DNA from: Synchiropus splendidus
Lineage: Eukaryota; Chordata; Actinopteri; Syngnathiformes; Callionymidae
Length of the DNA: 64,000 bases
Assembly (NCBI RefSeq): GCF_027744825.2
Contig: NC_071338.1
Span: 30,609,501-30,673,500, forward strand
Direction: 5' to 3'
The notes beneath the pieces were generated by a model. That model was not told where the DNA came from. It was given only the letters and a program-made list of their open reading frames with translations, and did no database searches. Positions within the stretch are counted from its first letter, which is position 1; every line of letters starts with the position of its first letter. Shown here piece by piece: positions 23,801 to 33,270 of the stretch. Made by a program: the position numbers and the translations under genes.

Positions 23801-26800
23801 AAGGCATCCTTCTGCGTTGCATGTTGACGCCTTGGCGTTTCAATGAAGTACAGAATATTTTCCCTGTTTCTGAGGGTAGATTCAAGAACATTGCGACTGA
23901 AATGCACAGCCGTTTAAGCGGCTTGAAATAAGTGACTTCCATGTGGACGGAAAGGAGCGCCACCCCATGGCTTACTTAACCCCAACCTCCATCTTTCTTT
24001 TTCGTGATGCGCTGCCCACGGCATCAGGTTATGCCGCGGAAGGTGGCTTCAATTGAGAACCTAATGCGTCAACATGCAACGCTGAAGGCTGCCTTCGGTG
24101 TCAGAATGGGACGCAAAAGTCCCATATATTACGTCATGGGAGTGAAGAAGGGTTCCTAAAACCATCCACCTTCCTTTTCATGCTCGTATCCTTGTGCATT
24201 ATTTCGCCGTTACACGTAAATCAGAGCACGTTCTATGACGTAGACTGCACCGCTGCTTATTGTCCCATGAAAAATGTGAACACATTTGCAGTGTGTTATA
24301 TGGATTCACATAACTGTGACCATGCATGTTTTATGAAGAAATGACACCACCCTGCATTATTCCTGCTTCAGCTCACTTTCCTATTCAAGTACACTCTTCT
24401 GGTTTGCTCCATCAACCATCATGTTCTCAGGCATCTCCGTACTCCATTCCAGTGCTGTTCTCCTACAGTAACGTTACACTTCTCTGCCCTTGTCTTAGTA
24501 CACCGTTCTGCTTCAGCGCATATTCATCTTCAATACCAAGTGTACTGCTCCAGTTTGTTTTCGGGCCCCTTAGTTACACAGTGTAGTGTACCCAGTTCCA
24601 GCACTCCTTCCTGCCAGAGGTGGGCCGAGATGCAGAGCTAACTGGAGACCAAACATTTGTGTTTGTGATGAATGTCATGTTATTGTTTCTCTCACTGGTG
24701 TTGATTTCAGAGAGGCGTGAAGGAATAGCATCTCAGGGCCGTCCGTCTCACCACACTGTCAGGTTGTTGGATTCCAAGTGCCGGTTTTATGAATGCTAAT
24801 GTCCCCACACTCTCTCACACACACGCACACACACACACACACGAGCAGAAGTAGGCACCAGAGAGACTCTTGTCACTATTCCTTTTTAGAACATTCGCCT
24901 TAATTGGTCTAGACAGCGGAGCGTGGATATAATGAATAGGAGCGGTACAGTACGAGAAGACGCCGAGGGGAATCTGTGTGTGTTTGGGAGCAAAGTAAGA
25001 TGAGTTTCCACGTGGTTGTTGTGCACGGGAACAAAAGGACGGAATGGTTTGCATCATCAATAAGGCAATTAAAATGTCTGAAATATTCATTGTATCGTGG
25101 CTTCAGCAGGAAGGTGAGACAGGACGGATAAAGGGCTGCCTGCACGAGCCCGGTTTCCTTGGCAACTGGTTGCCTCATCCGTCTCGTTTGTCTTTCCCTC
25201 TCGTGTGAATATTTCATGTTGTGTCCATGCGTCCACGCTCTCCGGGTCTCTCTCGTCTTCTGGAGTCCTTGACCACTGCTTTCTGAGGAAATGTGATCCT
25301 AAAGCGGAGAGGAACGAGAGGCGGCGTATTGGGTAGGGACGAGTCGTAGATGTCCTGTGAACGTGTCCAGCAACTGTCAATGAATGAAAGCAAAACGTGT
25401 TCAATTCTGTCCGACAAACCTGCCGATGAAAATGTCGACTATGCGGTTGATAGTGTTTTGGCTTTGCAAGAGGGAGTCAACCTGACATTTACTCACTCAG
25501 GGAGACAGAGCATCTCTGAATTTGGATTCAAAAATATTGTTAATATTAAACAGAGTGTCGTACTAAATTCACTGCAGTCTGGATTAGGGTTTGAAAAATC
25601 CAATCTCTCCTAGATACAGTCTCTAGTTTAGTAGTGGTCTAGTTGTGTGTACCCCTCATTCTGCCCACTGTTTGCTAGGTGTTAAAACTCTGAATCGCCG
25701 GCTCACATGTTTGGATATGAAGACGTCCCGCTGCGACTGACGGAGCTGCTAAATAATGTAGCCATCACCCGGCCGTGATCCGAGCCCGGTTTATGAACAT
25801 ACTTAACTGATTCCACTCTGCGGCGGCCACTCGCTCCTGCTCTGGATCCATCCTCCCGCAGGCTTGATGAAATGAAATAAAAAAAGGCTCAGCCTCATTT
25901 CTCTCCCCGGCTCATACCTGTCTGGTTATCCTGGCTCTCACCACCTGCTCCCCCTGCTCCTCCGGTCCGCTCCGTCTCCATCCACCGCCGCTTTGGTCAG
26001 GATCAATAATAATGATTGAACTGTCCGGTGTTGACAAAGAAGATTAGCCTACACAATTGATGTTGCTCTACAAGCTGGAATTACAAAGGATGTCTGGAGC
26101 GCCATCATTTGGCCCGCTGATACGGATCGCCGCATCCGAGGCTGTTGATTGGTGTTTGATGGAAGCGATGTCGCCGTCAATATTTGTGGCGATTGAGATG
26201 ATGTGCTAATGGGAAAACAGCGGAGGGGAGGGAGTCAAAGAGATGACGTCCGAAATATAAGCCTTCGAGAGAGAGAGGGGTCACATCCTGCGGTCTGAAT
26301 TGGAACCAATGGGTTATATGAAACACATCCTCTTTTGACCACCTTTTCACTCAGTCAGAGGGGGCTGGGTACAGTCCCAGCTACTCAGGGTGAGAGCACA
26401 TCCCACTGGGCAACATTATATATATATATAGTAACATTATATACTGTTACTCTTCCTTCAAGGCCAAAGAGAAGAAGCAATGAGAAAGTAAAGTGTCAAC
26501 ATGATGGGAAAATGAAAGTGAAAATAAATCAATAAATATTAAGCTATTATGTGTAATTATGAAATTATTTTGTAAAAACAAAAATACACAAACAGTTGGT
26601 TAATTGTGTCTTATTTCATTTAAAACACTTTCTATTTAAATATTCTCGATTCGCTTACATTTCAAAAATGTATTTGACATTCCAATTTTTCTTTTAAGGG
26701 ACAAGAAATACTCAGAAAAAAACAATGAAGTTATATATATTGTATACAGTCGCACTCATTAAAAATGGCACAAGATAAAATTTGCAGAGACATTCAGACA

Positions 26801-29800
26801 TGGTCAGGTTGATTGTTTTACTCTGACTCCACATTAATAGTCACATTTGGTCCCCAGAGTGTGTTTTTGGACTTTGGGAGGAAACCAGAGTGCCAGGCAG
26901 CACACATTTGTTAAATATTACAGTGATAATGAAATAACAATTAAATGAACAAGATTTACTTACTAAATAAACTGATTTAAAATAATTGAATCAAGGCAAT
27001 GTTTTTTTTTTTTGTACATGTGTTTCCCTCCAAAATGAATGTACTGTCATGTTTCATTTGCTGAGTCATCTTTTTCGACTTCTCCGGTCTTTTTCTGCGT
27101 ATATTTCATCAATGAGAGTTGAATAATGTTAAATTAAAAAAAAAAAAAATGAAAAAAAAAAATGTTAGAGGCCATAAAATATTTTTAAAGCAAAATTAAT
27201 CAATTAAAACACAACAATAAATTGCAAGTTGATGTTTTTGTGTAGAAAAAAAAAAAGTAGTAGTAGTATATAAAAATACTACTACTATTAGTGATGATGT
27301 TCTATGTGGCTCGAGGACTGCAGCGTCACCTGGTCACATCGTGTCTGTCATCTCTCCCGTCACAACAACAATCAAATGCTTCTCTAATTCAGCCAGAATC
27401 TCCAGAGTCTTTTGTTCTGAAGGAATCACCACGTGGTTCGCAGCACGCTGCCCAGACCTCGCTCCATTTCTGCTTTGGTCCAGAGCGTGTCAGCGGAGGA
27501 CTCCAGCTTTCTAGTGCTGCACAGTTCACCGACTGCACACCGAAGGCCTTTGAGCCGCCGCCACTCGTCTCCGCCGTCTCTCTCTTTGTGCCGTGGCCAC
27601 AGAAAGTAACAACGTCTTTGAAAGCAGCTTCCATCGCTGAACGAGAGCCGCTGTTCGGCCTGTTCACAGAGATGAAGCCAGCATCCCACTGTGGAACTTA
27701 ATCTGCCCAAACAATGTTGTGACAGCTGGCGCTTCTCTGCAGCGGCAACAAGTGCTCGCTGACTTGTCATGTCATTACTGTTATTTAACTTTACAGGCGT
27801 TTCCTGCCGCCTCATGCAGGGACCACAGCCACGCCGTAGATCAGCAGGCTCTTCCCTGGCAAGCACAGCGCTACTGCAGCAGAATTATCTGGTCTTTTAC
27901 TACTGGTCAACTGGTCACTAAGCACTGGACCGGGAAGACAGTAGTTGTCAATATTCTGATCTATTTTTTGTATTTATTCATTTAATATTACCTTTTTTTT
28001 TCTTTACTGTCTAATCTTTAAGATTTCATGTGTTTTTTTGTGCTGCCATTTTTGCCTTTTTAATGATCTTTCCTATTTTTTTAATTTATTATTATTTTTT
28101 ATTTAAGGTTTTTACACACATTTATTTGAGAATCAAATATTTTCACGGTTTACTACTATTTACTACATTTATTTTTCCACTTAAATATGTTTTCAATTTT
28201 GCTTCATTTATTTCGTGTCTGTCTGACCTTTACGATTTGTTTTTGTGTTTGTTTTTTTGTCTTTTATAAGTGATGCAATTTTTGAATCTTGCTTTTTTAA
28301 TTTTAAGATTTATACACTACATTAAACACTGTTATTACATGTGAACCTGTTATAATTAGTTAGTTAGTTAGTTATAGTCAAAATTATAGTCAATATTTTT
28401 CTTCTTTATCTTCCTCATGTTTGCATGAAAGTTTTTTTTTTTTTCATTTTGTGTTGGCCAACTTCTTTTTACAGCAGTTAAGTTGCATTTGGGATTTTTT
28501 TTAGTCTTCTAAAGTGAAATTTGTATAGTTTCACCTATTTTAATTATGTATTCAGTTAATATGTTTTTTATTTGCTGTGTTATACGGTAGACCTGAAACT
28601 TTCCTTGTTTCTTTATTATTCCTTATTATTACTATATTATTACATTGAAACTCCATGCAGTGTTTACGTGCTCCACCTTGGAGCTGTCTCTTGTTTTGCA
28701 GAGACAGTACACAGTTGCTGTAAATGTAAGTCGGTCAAAAGCTGGTGGTCAGTTTCCCCAGAAGACCCAGCTGCCGTGGTTATAAAAACAAACTCAGATG
28801 CCCCTGAGAACAATGAGTCACAAATGAACACTAAAGCGGCTGAAATGACTCTTTTCCCGCACCCGGGTCGCTGCCTTGCTCTCTGCATGCGGCGCTGCCA
28901 CCAAGCCTCCAGGACGCCTCTCAGAGAGGCTGGTAGTCGCTCACTTAAGGAGGGGAAATGGCATCTTCCTCCTCTGCTGCTCGACTTTAAACATTTCAGA
29001 ACTGTGGATGAGTTTGATGAATTTTGAAAGAGAGGTCGGAAGTAAAAAGAAGCTACTGACACTCGTACTTTGATACTCGCTCTGTGCTCCAGAGGTTTAC
29101 TGTTAGAGCGAACAGGTATCGGAATCAGATCTTTCCTACTGACAATTTTACAATGTCAAAACTAAGTGATGTGCAGAGATCACAGGCTTTTAGCTGTCTG
29201 TCTATCCATCCATCCATCTGTCACTGTTTTGTTTCTTGTTTTTTATCACTGACCTTCAAGTTTTCACTATTATTATGACTATTACTGTTATTGTCAGTTT
29301 TATTCTGTTTTGTAGCTGTAATTTTTCTTTTTTTTTTCAATTTAGTTATTTAATTTCAATATTTTTTCGTTTTTATGAGTTGTTTTTTATTTTAAAAAAC
29401 ATCACAAAAATATATTGTTTTTTGTGGTCATCGTTTCCTTTCTTATTATAGCATTCAAGTTGTATTAGTTCATTGTTTCCACTGTTTGCTTTACCTTTTA
29501 AAAAGGTATGAAGTTTGTCTTCTTTTTCTGTCTGTCTTCGTTTTTATTCCAGCAATAGACCATAAAGCTTAATTTTATTTGTGATAAATATGTTTCTGCT
29601 TTTTGAGTTTTTTCTTCTCTTCGTTTTTTTTTTTCTTTTTAACTGTGTTGCTTATTTTACTAAATAAGAGCTAAGTTACGCGATGGTCACTGGTGAAACA
29701 CTCCCTCTAATGAACACCTGTTTCATTTGCTGATGTACAGCTGAGCGCATGTGTTGGGTCACACTGGCCCCGCCGTGCCGTTCCTTTGAGTGCCTGTTGT

Positions 29801-31296
29801 TTTCCCCTCCGACTCTCCAGATGAAGGACCATAAATCTTGTCGTATTTAAAATCGATAGAAGCTGCAAAGTTTACCACGAGCAGATACAGTTGTGTTGTT
29901 GCGCTGGAGCAAAGTTGCCCTGTTTGTTTTCTCCCTCACACTCCAGACCGAATACGCTTGTTTTTTGATTAGCTGGGTGCGGTGGGCTTTGGGTGCCACG
30001 GTACGCCACAGTAATTACACTGTCAGTCACAACCAGATGGCTCGGCGTAATGTAGGAAAATCGCCGGAAAGTTTTCTGATCCTCTTTTTGTTTTGTTTGT
30101 GAAGAAGCCATTCGTGACGGTCTTGTCTTGGCTTCTTCTTCCCTCGACTGGTGTGTTTTCATCTTAAATGTTTCCCTCAGCGCGACACCTACGGGATTAT
30201 CAAGGATTATTAAAAGATCCTGGCATTCCTTGGTTGGTGGTGAACAATAGACCTATGCATCTCTCTCTTCTGCCTCAGATCGTCTTTGAGGGAGTCCGCG
30301 GTCAAAGTTTCGAGGGGGACATCGCCATCGACGACGTCTCCATCACGTTGGGGAAGTGCAAGCAAGAGAACACTGTTGCCAGTGCAGGTAAGACAGGTAA
30401 GATAGAGGGTTGTGTCAGAAACAGGAGAGCAGAAGGAGAAACTTTGGCTGAACTGAAGGACTGGAGTCGGAAACTGAAACTATAGGAAGGGCTGGTGATT
30501 GGATGCCGCGTGACTCAGACGCATCATTTGCGCTCTTTGGATCTTCGCATTTCCCTCATATCGTGTTCATCTTTTCACTTTACGGCCCACATTCCCACAC
30601 ACACCTCCGCACTTCATTACATCCAAAAACACTGTCGTCTGTTGTCCAGTGAGATAAATCTCACACCTCAGCGTGGTGCGATTCAACTTCAAGAGAACAA
30701 GAACACTCTGAAAACTCTTTTGATAGTTGCAGCGGGGGATCCTGACTGAGAATCTGCTTTATTGAAATGGGCACTTTTCAGAGTCAGATCACGCCTGGTT
30801 TGAACGCACACTTGTGGACCAAAGTTTTGAAAGGTTTTATTGGGTGAACTTTATTTGAAACTGAATCTTTCGCTTTGAGAGTGGCAACCCTTGATCCCTT
30901 AACCAGATAAAAATCACATCCTTAGGGCATCCGTTCTTCTCTGTGAGTCCAGCCATCCTGCACAAATAAAACAAAAAAAAAATTGGCGGATGGATGGATG
31001 GATGGATGGATGGATGGATGGATGAGCTGATGGATGAGCCGATGGATAGATGGATGATTGCGTGAGGGATTAAGCACTGATGGAGGGGTGGAAAGGCGAG
31101 TTAAAGGAAGGGTTTGGTGGAAGACGGGATGATGGATGGACGTGTCAGTAGGCTATGAATGAAGCTTGATTCATTCTTCCCCTCTTGAAAACGATATCTT
31201 TGTGTTTCAGTTCTGATCGGAGGCTCACACTCGCTGTCGCTGACCTGGTGGCTGACCGTGGGTCTGGCCTTCGCCCTGCTGCTGCTCTACAGATGA
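2723..31296 (+). CDS. mdga1: MDGA-type MAM-domain GPI-anchored protein, 3' part (five exons)
   Basis: Coding join is 2723-2875, 2949-3110, 17716-17846, 30279-30387, 31211-31296. The exons total 641 nt, and one base from a missing upstream exon completes the first codon. The frame stays open to TGA at 31294-31296, giving 213 residues. They form one complete MAM domain, with the four expected cysteines in CGFED, ICGFT, AYCVS and GKCKQ, followed by a short linker and a hydrophobic C-terminus with no cytoplasmic tail, as in a GPI-anchor signal. MDGA proteins are neuronal surface proteins of the Ig superfamily. They bind neuroligins and block neurexin pairing, which limits synapse formation. The motifs [21 protein letters not shown] and GDIAIDDVS fit MDGA; TRQN and FEGVRG favour MDGA1 over MDGA2 as I remember them. 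The Ig and Fn3 exons lie upstream of the window. An mdga2 or fish-specific paralogue is the main alternative. Confidence 0.8.
2876..2948 (+). other. mdga1: 73-bp mdga1 intron
   Basis: This GT-AG intron is split out by the frame and family match on both sides. Its size is typical of short teleost introns. Confidence 0.88.
2949..3110 (+). CDS. mdga1: mdga1 exon: middle of MAM domain
   Basis: The acceptor TTTCAG ends at 2948 and the donor GTGAGC starts at 3111. It reads [21 protein letters not shown], then [10 protein letters not shown] and GKHIG, which are typical MAM beta-strand motifs with the third conserved cysteine. An N-V-T sequon in FNVTS is a possible N-glycosylation site. Both ends are phase 1, so exon skipping would keep the frame while removing 54 residues. 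Confidence 0.9.
3542..3700. mobile_element. Family A hairpin MITE, copy 1
   Basis: It shows the shared parts in order: TTTTCAGAGGCC, GATGGCACTGTCTG, CCATTTCAATGGAA, GAGAGCGCCACCTAAT and GTTTCATGAAGCGTC. The outer left end is missing. It lies just after the second MAM exon. Confidence 0.75.
3733..4170 (+). mobile_element. Degenerate LINE reverse-transcriptase remnant
   Basis: One frame reads [13 protein letters not shown], then [17 protein letters not shown], which resembles a fish non-LTR reverse transcriptase around its F-A-D-D catalytic box. Here that box has decayed to F-D-D-E. Downstream, GTGCAGACAGGGTGGAG and AAGCAAGAGTGAAAGAGAG fit the continuation in broken frames. It is a dead 5'-truncated copy. 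The clade (RTE-like) is my recollection and needs a search. Confidence 0.6.
7889..8330. repeat. Tandem duplication, unit about 216 bp
   Basis: TAGCATCTC, ATCTGCTGG, GCGGGTCTT and CTCTGGAAAGTCTGGAAGAG occur near 7901-7950 and again near 8117-8166, offset 216 bp. Each is followed by an ATTT-rich tail. The two copies have diverged in the tails. A third partial start may lie near 8325. Confidence 0.7.
11673..12135. mobile_element. hAT-like non-autonomous element, 463 bp
   Basis: The left end CAGAGGTCGGCAG and right end ATGCCCAGGTCTG are imperfect inverted repeats starting with CAG. The 8 bp on each side (GTCGATAT and GTCTATGT) match at 6 of 8 positions, as expected for an old hAT target duplication. 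GGGCCACATT on the left and GGGCCGCACTATGCCC on the right are typical of this repeat type. The interior is A-rich and codes for no transposase. Confidence 0.6.
12541..12705. mobile_element. Family A hairpin MITE, copy 2
   Basis: It has the shared GCTTCATAAAATGGTG, ATGGCACTGTCTACTC, ACCATTTCAATAAAA and AGAGAGCGCCAGCTAC. The left end is duplicated in tandem: a 24-bp unit fills 12541-12564 and starts again at 12565. Confidence 0.7.
13690..13860. repeat. Family B repeat, partial
   Basis: TAACCCCAACC, a G-T-rich stretch, CACGGTTTCAAG, GGAAGGCG, TGTTGACACTTGGC and GGAACGCAGAAGTCC run in the same order as in the fuller copy at 23990-24125. Only the right-hand half is seen. Confidence 0.5.
14615..14760. 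repeat. GTGGGGACC-type dispersed repeat, copy 1
   Basis: It matches 61495-61640 along its length: GACCAATTCTTGGCAGAACA, CCTTGTGAGGACCGTATG and CAGTTTGGTT. It stops where the LINE at 14776 begins. Confidence 0.7.
14776..15575 (+). mobile_element. 5'-truncated RTE/Rex3-like LINE
   Basis: It reads [70 protein letters not shown] and [20 protein letters not shown], the conserved 3' end of a fish non-LTR polymerase after the Y-A-D-D box, which is missing. The frame ends early at 15387-15389. The coding then continues in another frame ([20 protein letters not shown] to DPG, stop at 15511), so about 30 bp and the frame are lost. The GGATAAGCGG end is followed by GAAGGT repeats. Rex3 normally ends in GATG repeats, so this tail is unusual. 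It is a pseudogene copy, not a host gene. Confidence 0.85.
17716..17846 (+). CDS. mdga1: mdga1 exon: MAM domain, third part
   Basis: The acceptor GACAG ends at 17715 and the donor GTAGGA starts at 17847. The reading is [20 protein letters not shown], then [15 protein letters not shown], matching the MAM segment that runs from the strand after GKHIG to the GPFQ turn. It enters in phase 1 and leaves in phase 0. It is isolated by introns of 14.6 and 12.4 kb, large for a fish with a 73-bp intron in the same gene. Confidence 0.9.
18398..18593. mobile_element. Family A hairpin MITE, copy 3
   Basis: This is a near full-length copy. The left end TAGCGATGGGCTGATGAGG and CTTCATGAAACAGTGTCC pair with GAGGACGCTGTTTCATGAAG on the right. 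The inner pair is CACTAGGTGGCACTC and GCGACACCTAGTGGGC. Confidence 0.9.
19290..19440 (+). mobile_element. LINE 3'-end fragment (family of 14776-15575)
   Basis: AGAACCACTGCTTCTCC, GCCAGTGGAGGTGG and AACGCTAAGGGC follow the order of the LINE coding for EPLLL, QLRW and RLG. It is heavily decayed. A similar fragment is at 60245-60365. Confidence 0.45.
19612..20119. mobile_element. Internally deleted Tc1/mariner element
   Basis: The left end CATTACAGGCCAAATGTTTGG and right end CCAAACTTTCGGACTGTATTG are the tips of long inverted repeats that run inward for about 220 bp. Inner landmarks are TTCTGAATGAGCTTCATG near 19843 and ATGAAGCTCATCGTGAGAAT near 19900. The right flank is TA, as Tc1 insertion requires; the left flank has changed to TG. 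All transposase coding is lost, so it is a non-autonomous derivative of a known fish Tc1 type. Confidence 0.8.
21278..21535 (+). mobile_element. LINE 3'-end fragment (family of 3733-4170)
   Basis: AGTTTGGACAAGTGGAGAGG, GTGTTGAAGACG and CTGTGGTGGCTGTAATGG follow the usual 3' coding and end of this fish LINE (near consensus 'ctgtggcgacccctaatgg'). Its frame is destroyed. Confidence 0.5.
22281..22412. mobile_element. Family A hairpin MITE, copy 4 (internally deleted)
   Basis: CAGTGATGGGCTTATGAGG and TTCATGAAACACTGTCCTC pair with CAGTGTTTCATGAAGCTTCA. The interior is short. The first base of the CAGTG end is kept here. Confidence 0.8.
23140..23350. other. Candidate conserved non-coding element
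   Basis: This is unique sequence with no repeat signs, rich in ATTA/TAAT and TGACAG motifs (GCAATTAGCTATGACAGG, TCAATTAACAGG, GAATCCATGATGAATGTG). The style is typical of developmental enhancers, but the call is inference only. Confidence 0.25.
23740..24170. repeat. Family B inverted-repeat element
   Basis: The left arm (near 23799-23860: GGCATCCTTCTGCGTTGCATG, TTGACGCC) is the reverse complement of the right arm (near 24065-24110: GCGTCAACATGCAACGCTG, AAGGCTGCC). Between them lie TTAACCCCAACCTCC and GTGATGCGCTGCCCACGG. A second full copy is at 34550-35000. No coding was found. Confidence 0.6.
24815..24842. repeat. (CA)n microsatellite
   Basis: A CA run of about 13 units with one CG interruption. 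Confidence 0.9.
27960..29660. other. T-rich block
   Basis: Two long stretches (27960-28660 and 29230-29660) have mostly T on the + strand with many T runs of 6-12, separated by a more balanced segment. Open frames there are F/Y/L-rich products of composition. Confidence 0.6.
30279..30387 (+). CDS. mdga1: mdga1 exon: end of MAM domain
   Basis: The acceptor GCCTCAG ends at 30278 and the donor GTAAGA starts at 30388. It reads [30 protein letters not shown]. The last part carries the fourth MAM cysteine and the signature GDIAIDDVS. It enters in phase 0 and leaves in phase 1. A second perfect donor lies 9 bp further on (30397), so an isoform with three more residues is possible. Confidence 0.92.
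30388..30398 (+). promoter_or_regulatory. mdga1: Tandem splice donors 9 bp apart
   Basis: The sequence has CAG|GTAAGA twice, with GT at 30388 and at 30397. Using the second adds 9 nt in frame (Gly-Lys-Thr) between the MAM domain and the GPI tail. Both match the U1 consensus equally well, so mixed use is plausible. Which one is used is not known from the sequence. Confidence 0.65.
30987..31055. repeat. (GGAT)n microsatellite
   Basis: About nine near-perfect GGAT units are followed by interrupted ones up to about 31055. Confidence 0.9.
31211..31296 (+). CDS. mdga1: mdga1 last coding exon: GPI-anchor signal and stop
   Basis: The acceptor TTTCAG ends at 31210. After the split valine codon it reads [13 protein letters not shown], then [14 protein letters not shown] and TGA. 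The run of about 17 hydrophobic residues ends two residues before the stop. Small residues (ASA, GGS) lie 10-20 residues before it as possible omega sites. This is what a GPI transamidase substrate looks like and fits MDGA, which is GPI-linked. The exact cleavage site cannot be fixed by eye. Confidence 0.88.
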
Positions 31297-32045
31297 TGAG
31301 CACTTGCCACGTCGACTCCTTCAGTCCAGGCTGCCCCCTTTTCCTCTCAGCCAACCCCCCTCCCCGCCGCACCCCTCTCCTCGCCATCTCATACGTCTTG
31401 CTTTGATCGTACCACTTCCTCCTTTGCTTCTCAGCATTTAATCAACCGACTCACAAGACTTTCCCAAATCCACCTCACCCCACCACCCCACCATCGACCT
31501 TCATGATGTATTCTCACCCGCCTCCCCCCCCGATCCCCAGACACACCAAAGTGTCGGACACTCTACCAAAGATGACAAAGGACCTGAGGGAATAACAGGA
31601 GGGCCGGCAGCCAAGCGCCAGAGGAGGAAGGGAATCCTTCTTTTCTTAGGTTTTCCCAGACTGTCATCGTGCCCCAGATTTTTGGGAAGAAATGACAAGA
31701 GACAATGAAGGAAAGAACGTTGAGCGAAAGCCTCTCTGCTTGCCCTCACGCTTGCCACAAAAGACTGGAAACCTCAGTGCGGATTTTACGTGTACATTTA
31801 ATCTATATATATATATAAATATATATATAAATATATATATGAGGTATAACAAGACTGCAACACGAGGACGACGACGGACCTTTCAAAGTGGAATTAAAGA
31901 AGCACAACGTTTATACAACCTCTGCTATTCCTTTGAGTTCTTTCTCGGATTCTGTGAAATTTGTCAGAGTGATTCAGTGTTTTTGATATTTAGCTTTCTC
32001 TTCTTGGTTTTTGGAGGGGCAATAAAGTATTATATTAATATGATG
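31297..32045 (+). other. mdga1: mdga1 3' UTR
   Basis: The stretch from the stop codon to just beyond AATAAA at 32021 is read as the 3' UTR. It is C-rich at first (about 31320-31560), then has an AT dinucleotide tract at 31804-31841. The end is an estimate, 20 bases past the signal; RNA data would fix it. Open frames here (31501-31758 minus, 31692-32195 plus) look like chance. Confidence 0.6.
32021..32026 (+). promoter_or_regulatory. mdga1: Polyadenylation signal AATAAA
   Basis: This canonical hexamer lies 725 bases after the mdga1 stop and is followed by an AT-rich stretch. It is the first AATAAA I see on the + strand after the stop codon. Confidence 0.6.
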
Positions 32046-32803
32046 GGATGGATTTTTGATCCAGGAGACGGAGCGTATGGAGACATTGAGAAGATTTGTC
32101 GAGTCCGTTTCGTGTTACGTTGCAGACCGGATCCGTTGCCTGGCTTTCTTGTGTATCACGAGTTCATTCCAATAGGGGTCGGCATTGAGTCCTAACACCT
32201 TATCAAGAACAATCATGTTTTAACATATTATTCAAGAAGCCATGTTAGCCGCTGACGCAAGCCTAAATTCATTATTATTATATTTTGAAGACATTGTTTG
32301 AGATAGCAATATATAAAGCTTTGTGTTACAAACAGATGGATATTTAGAAGTGAGCAAATGTCTTCAGAAATGGAACAAAAATGTGTCTTAAATGACATAA
32401 AAATGACCAATTTACCAATATGGGCGACAACATCCACATGTAATCCTACATCTTATCGAATATTCCTCATGTAGCATCTGACTTGGCCTTTAAAACCAGT
32501 CCCAGGTTCACCTGGCTAGCACCCAGATGGCATGACCTTAGGATCAGTGTCCAACCTCATTGGTGTTCCGTATCATGGCGCAAGTCTCTAAAAGGCTCCC
32601 AAAACGTTCCCCAAACCCTTCAGGTTTGGGTCTCCATGCTGGCTGTGTGACTAGGTTTAGACGGTTCCCCATCCCATCCTGGAGTCTTTCCACTGGAGCA
32701 GAGTTGAATTGTGATACATTTTCGGAAATCTCTGTTTATTTTATTTATTTATTTAAAGGAAAGTAACTGCCAATACGTCCCATGGAATTAAAAAAAATGA
32801 ATG

Positions 32804-32902
32804 GGAGGTTCCATTAAAATGGTTGTTCAAGTCTGAAGATTTTAGAGCAGATAGTGCGTATCAAGTGGCATTTGAAAATGGGGACAGTGTTTCATGATGC
32901 TT
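32804..32902. mobile_element. Family A hairpin MITE, right half
   Basis: GAGGTTCCATTAAAATGG, TTTTAGAGCAGATAGTG and GGACAGTGTTTCATGATGC. The left end is lost. Confidence 0.7.
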
Positions 32903-33073
32903 TCTATTTAGTAACTCCTGCGTCATATGAACTGTGTCTTTACAATTTCATCAGTCTTGGGGGAGAAAGACCTTCCTGAGACAGATACACTTCTGTTGGT
33001 CTCAGAAGCCGAGTCAGGTTGGAACCTGAACTGAGCTGAAGCCCACTGTCTGGTGGAAACACTCAACGCAAAC

Positions 33074-33270
33074 TTGTGATGGGCCGATGAGGCTTCATGA
33101 AACAGTGTCCCCAATTTCAGAGCCCACTCTCTGACACTCTCTGCTCTAAAATATTCGGATTTGAACAAAACATTTCAACAAAAGCTCACATCATTTTTGA
33201 ACCATTAGCGCCACCTACCAATCTCCAAAACTAATCACAGTGTTTCATGAAGCCTCATCAGCCCAGGACG
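33074..33270. mobile_element. Family A hairpin MITE, full-length
   Basis: TGTGATGGGCCGATGAGGC with TTCATGAAACAGTGTCCCC on the left, CAGTGTTTCATGAAGCCTC on the right, and TTAGCGCCACCTACC inside. Confidence 0.88.

Larger units (their letters stand above)
17847..30278 (+). other. mdga1: 12.4-kb mdga1 intron
   Basis: This is a GT-AG intron. It contains MITE copies (18398-18593, 22281-22412), LINE fragments (19290-19440, 21278-21535), a Tc1 derivative (19612-20119), an inverted-repeat element (23740-24170), a CA repeat (24815-24842), candidate conserved stretches (23140-23350, 24890-25090) and a T-rich block (27960-29660). No other exon was recognised. Overlapping open frames at 27291-27866 have no known domain. 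Confidence 0.7.
30388..31210 (+). other. mdga1: 823-bp mdga1 intron
   Basis: This is a GT-AG intron between the last MAM exon and the GPI-signal exon. It includes a GGAT tetranucleotide repeat at 30987-31055. Confidence 0.85.

Noticed and set aside
27291..27866. Overlapping long frames on both strands
   Set aside because: No motif recognised, and three frames open at once suggests low stop-codon composition, not coding.
31804..31841. TATA-like run as a promoter
   Set aside because: It lies in the 3' UTR and is an AT dinucleotide repeat.
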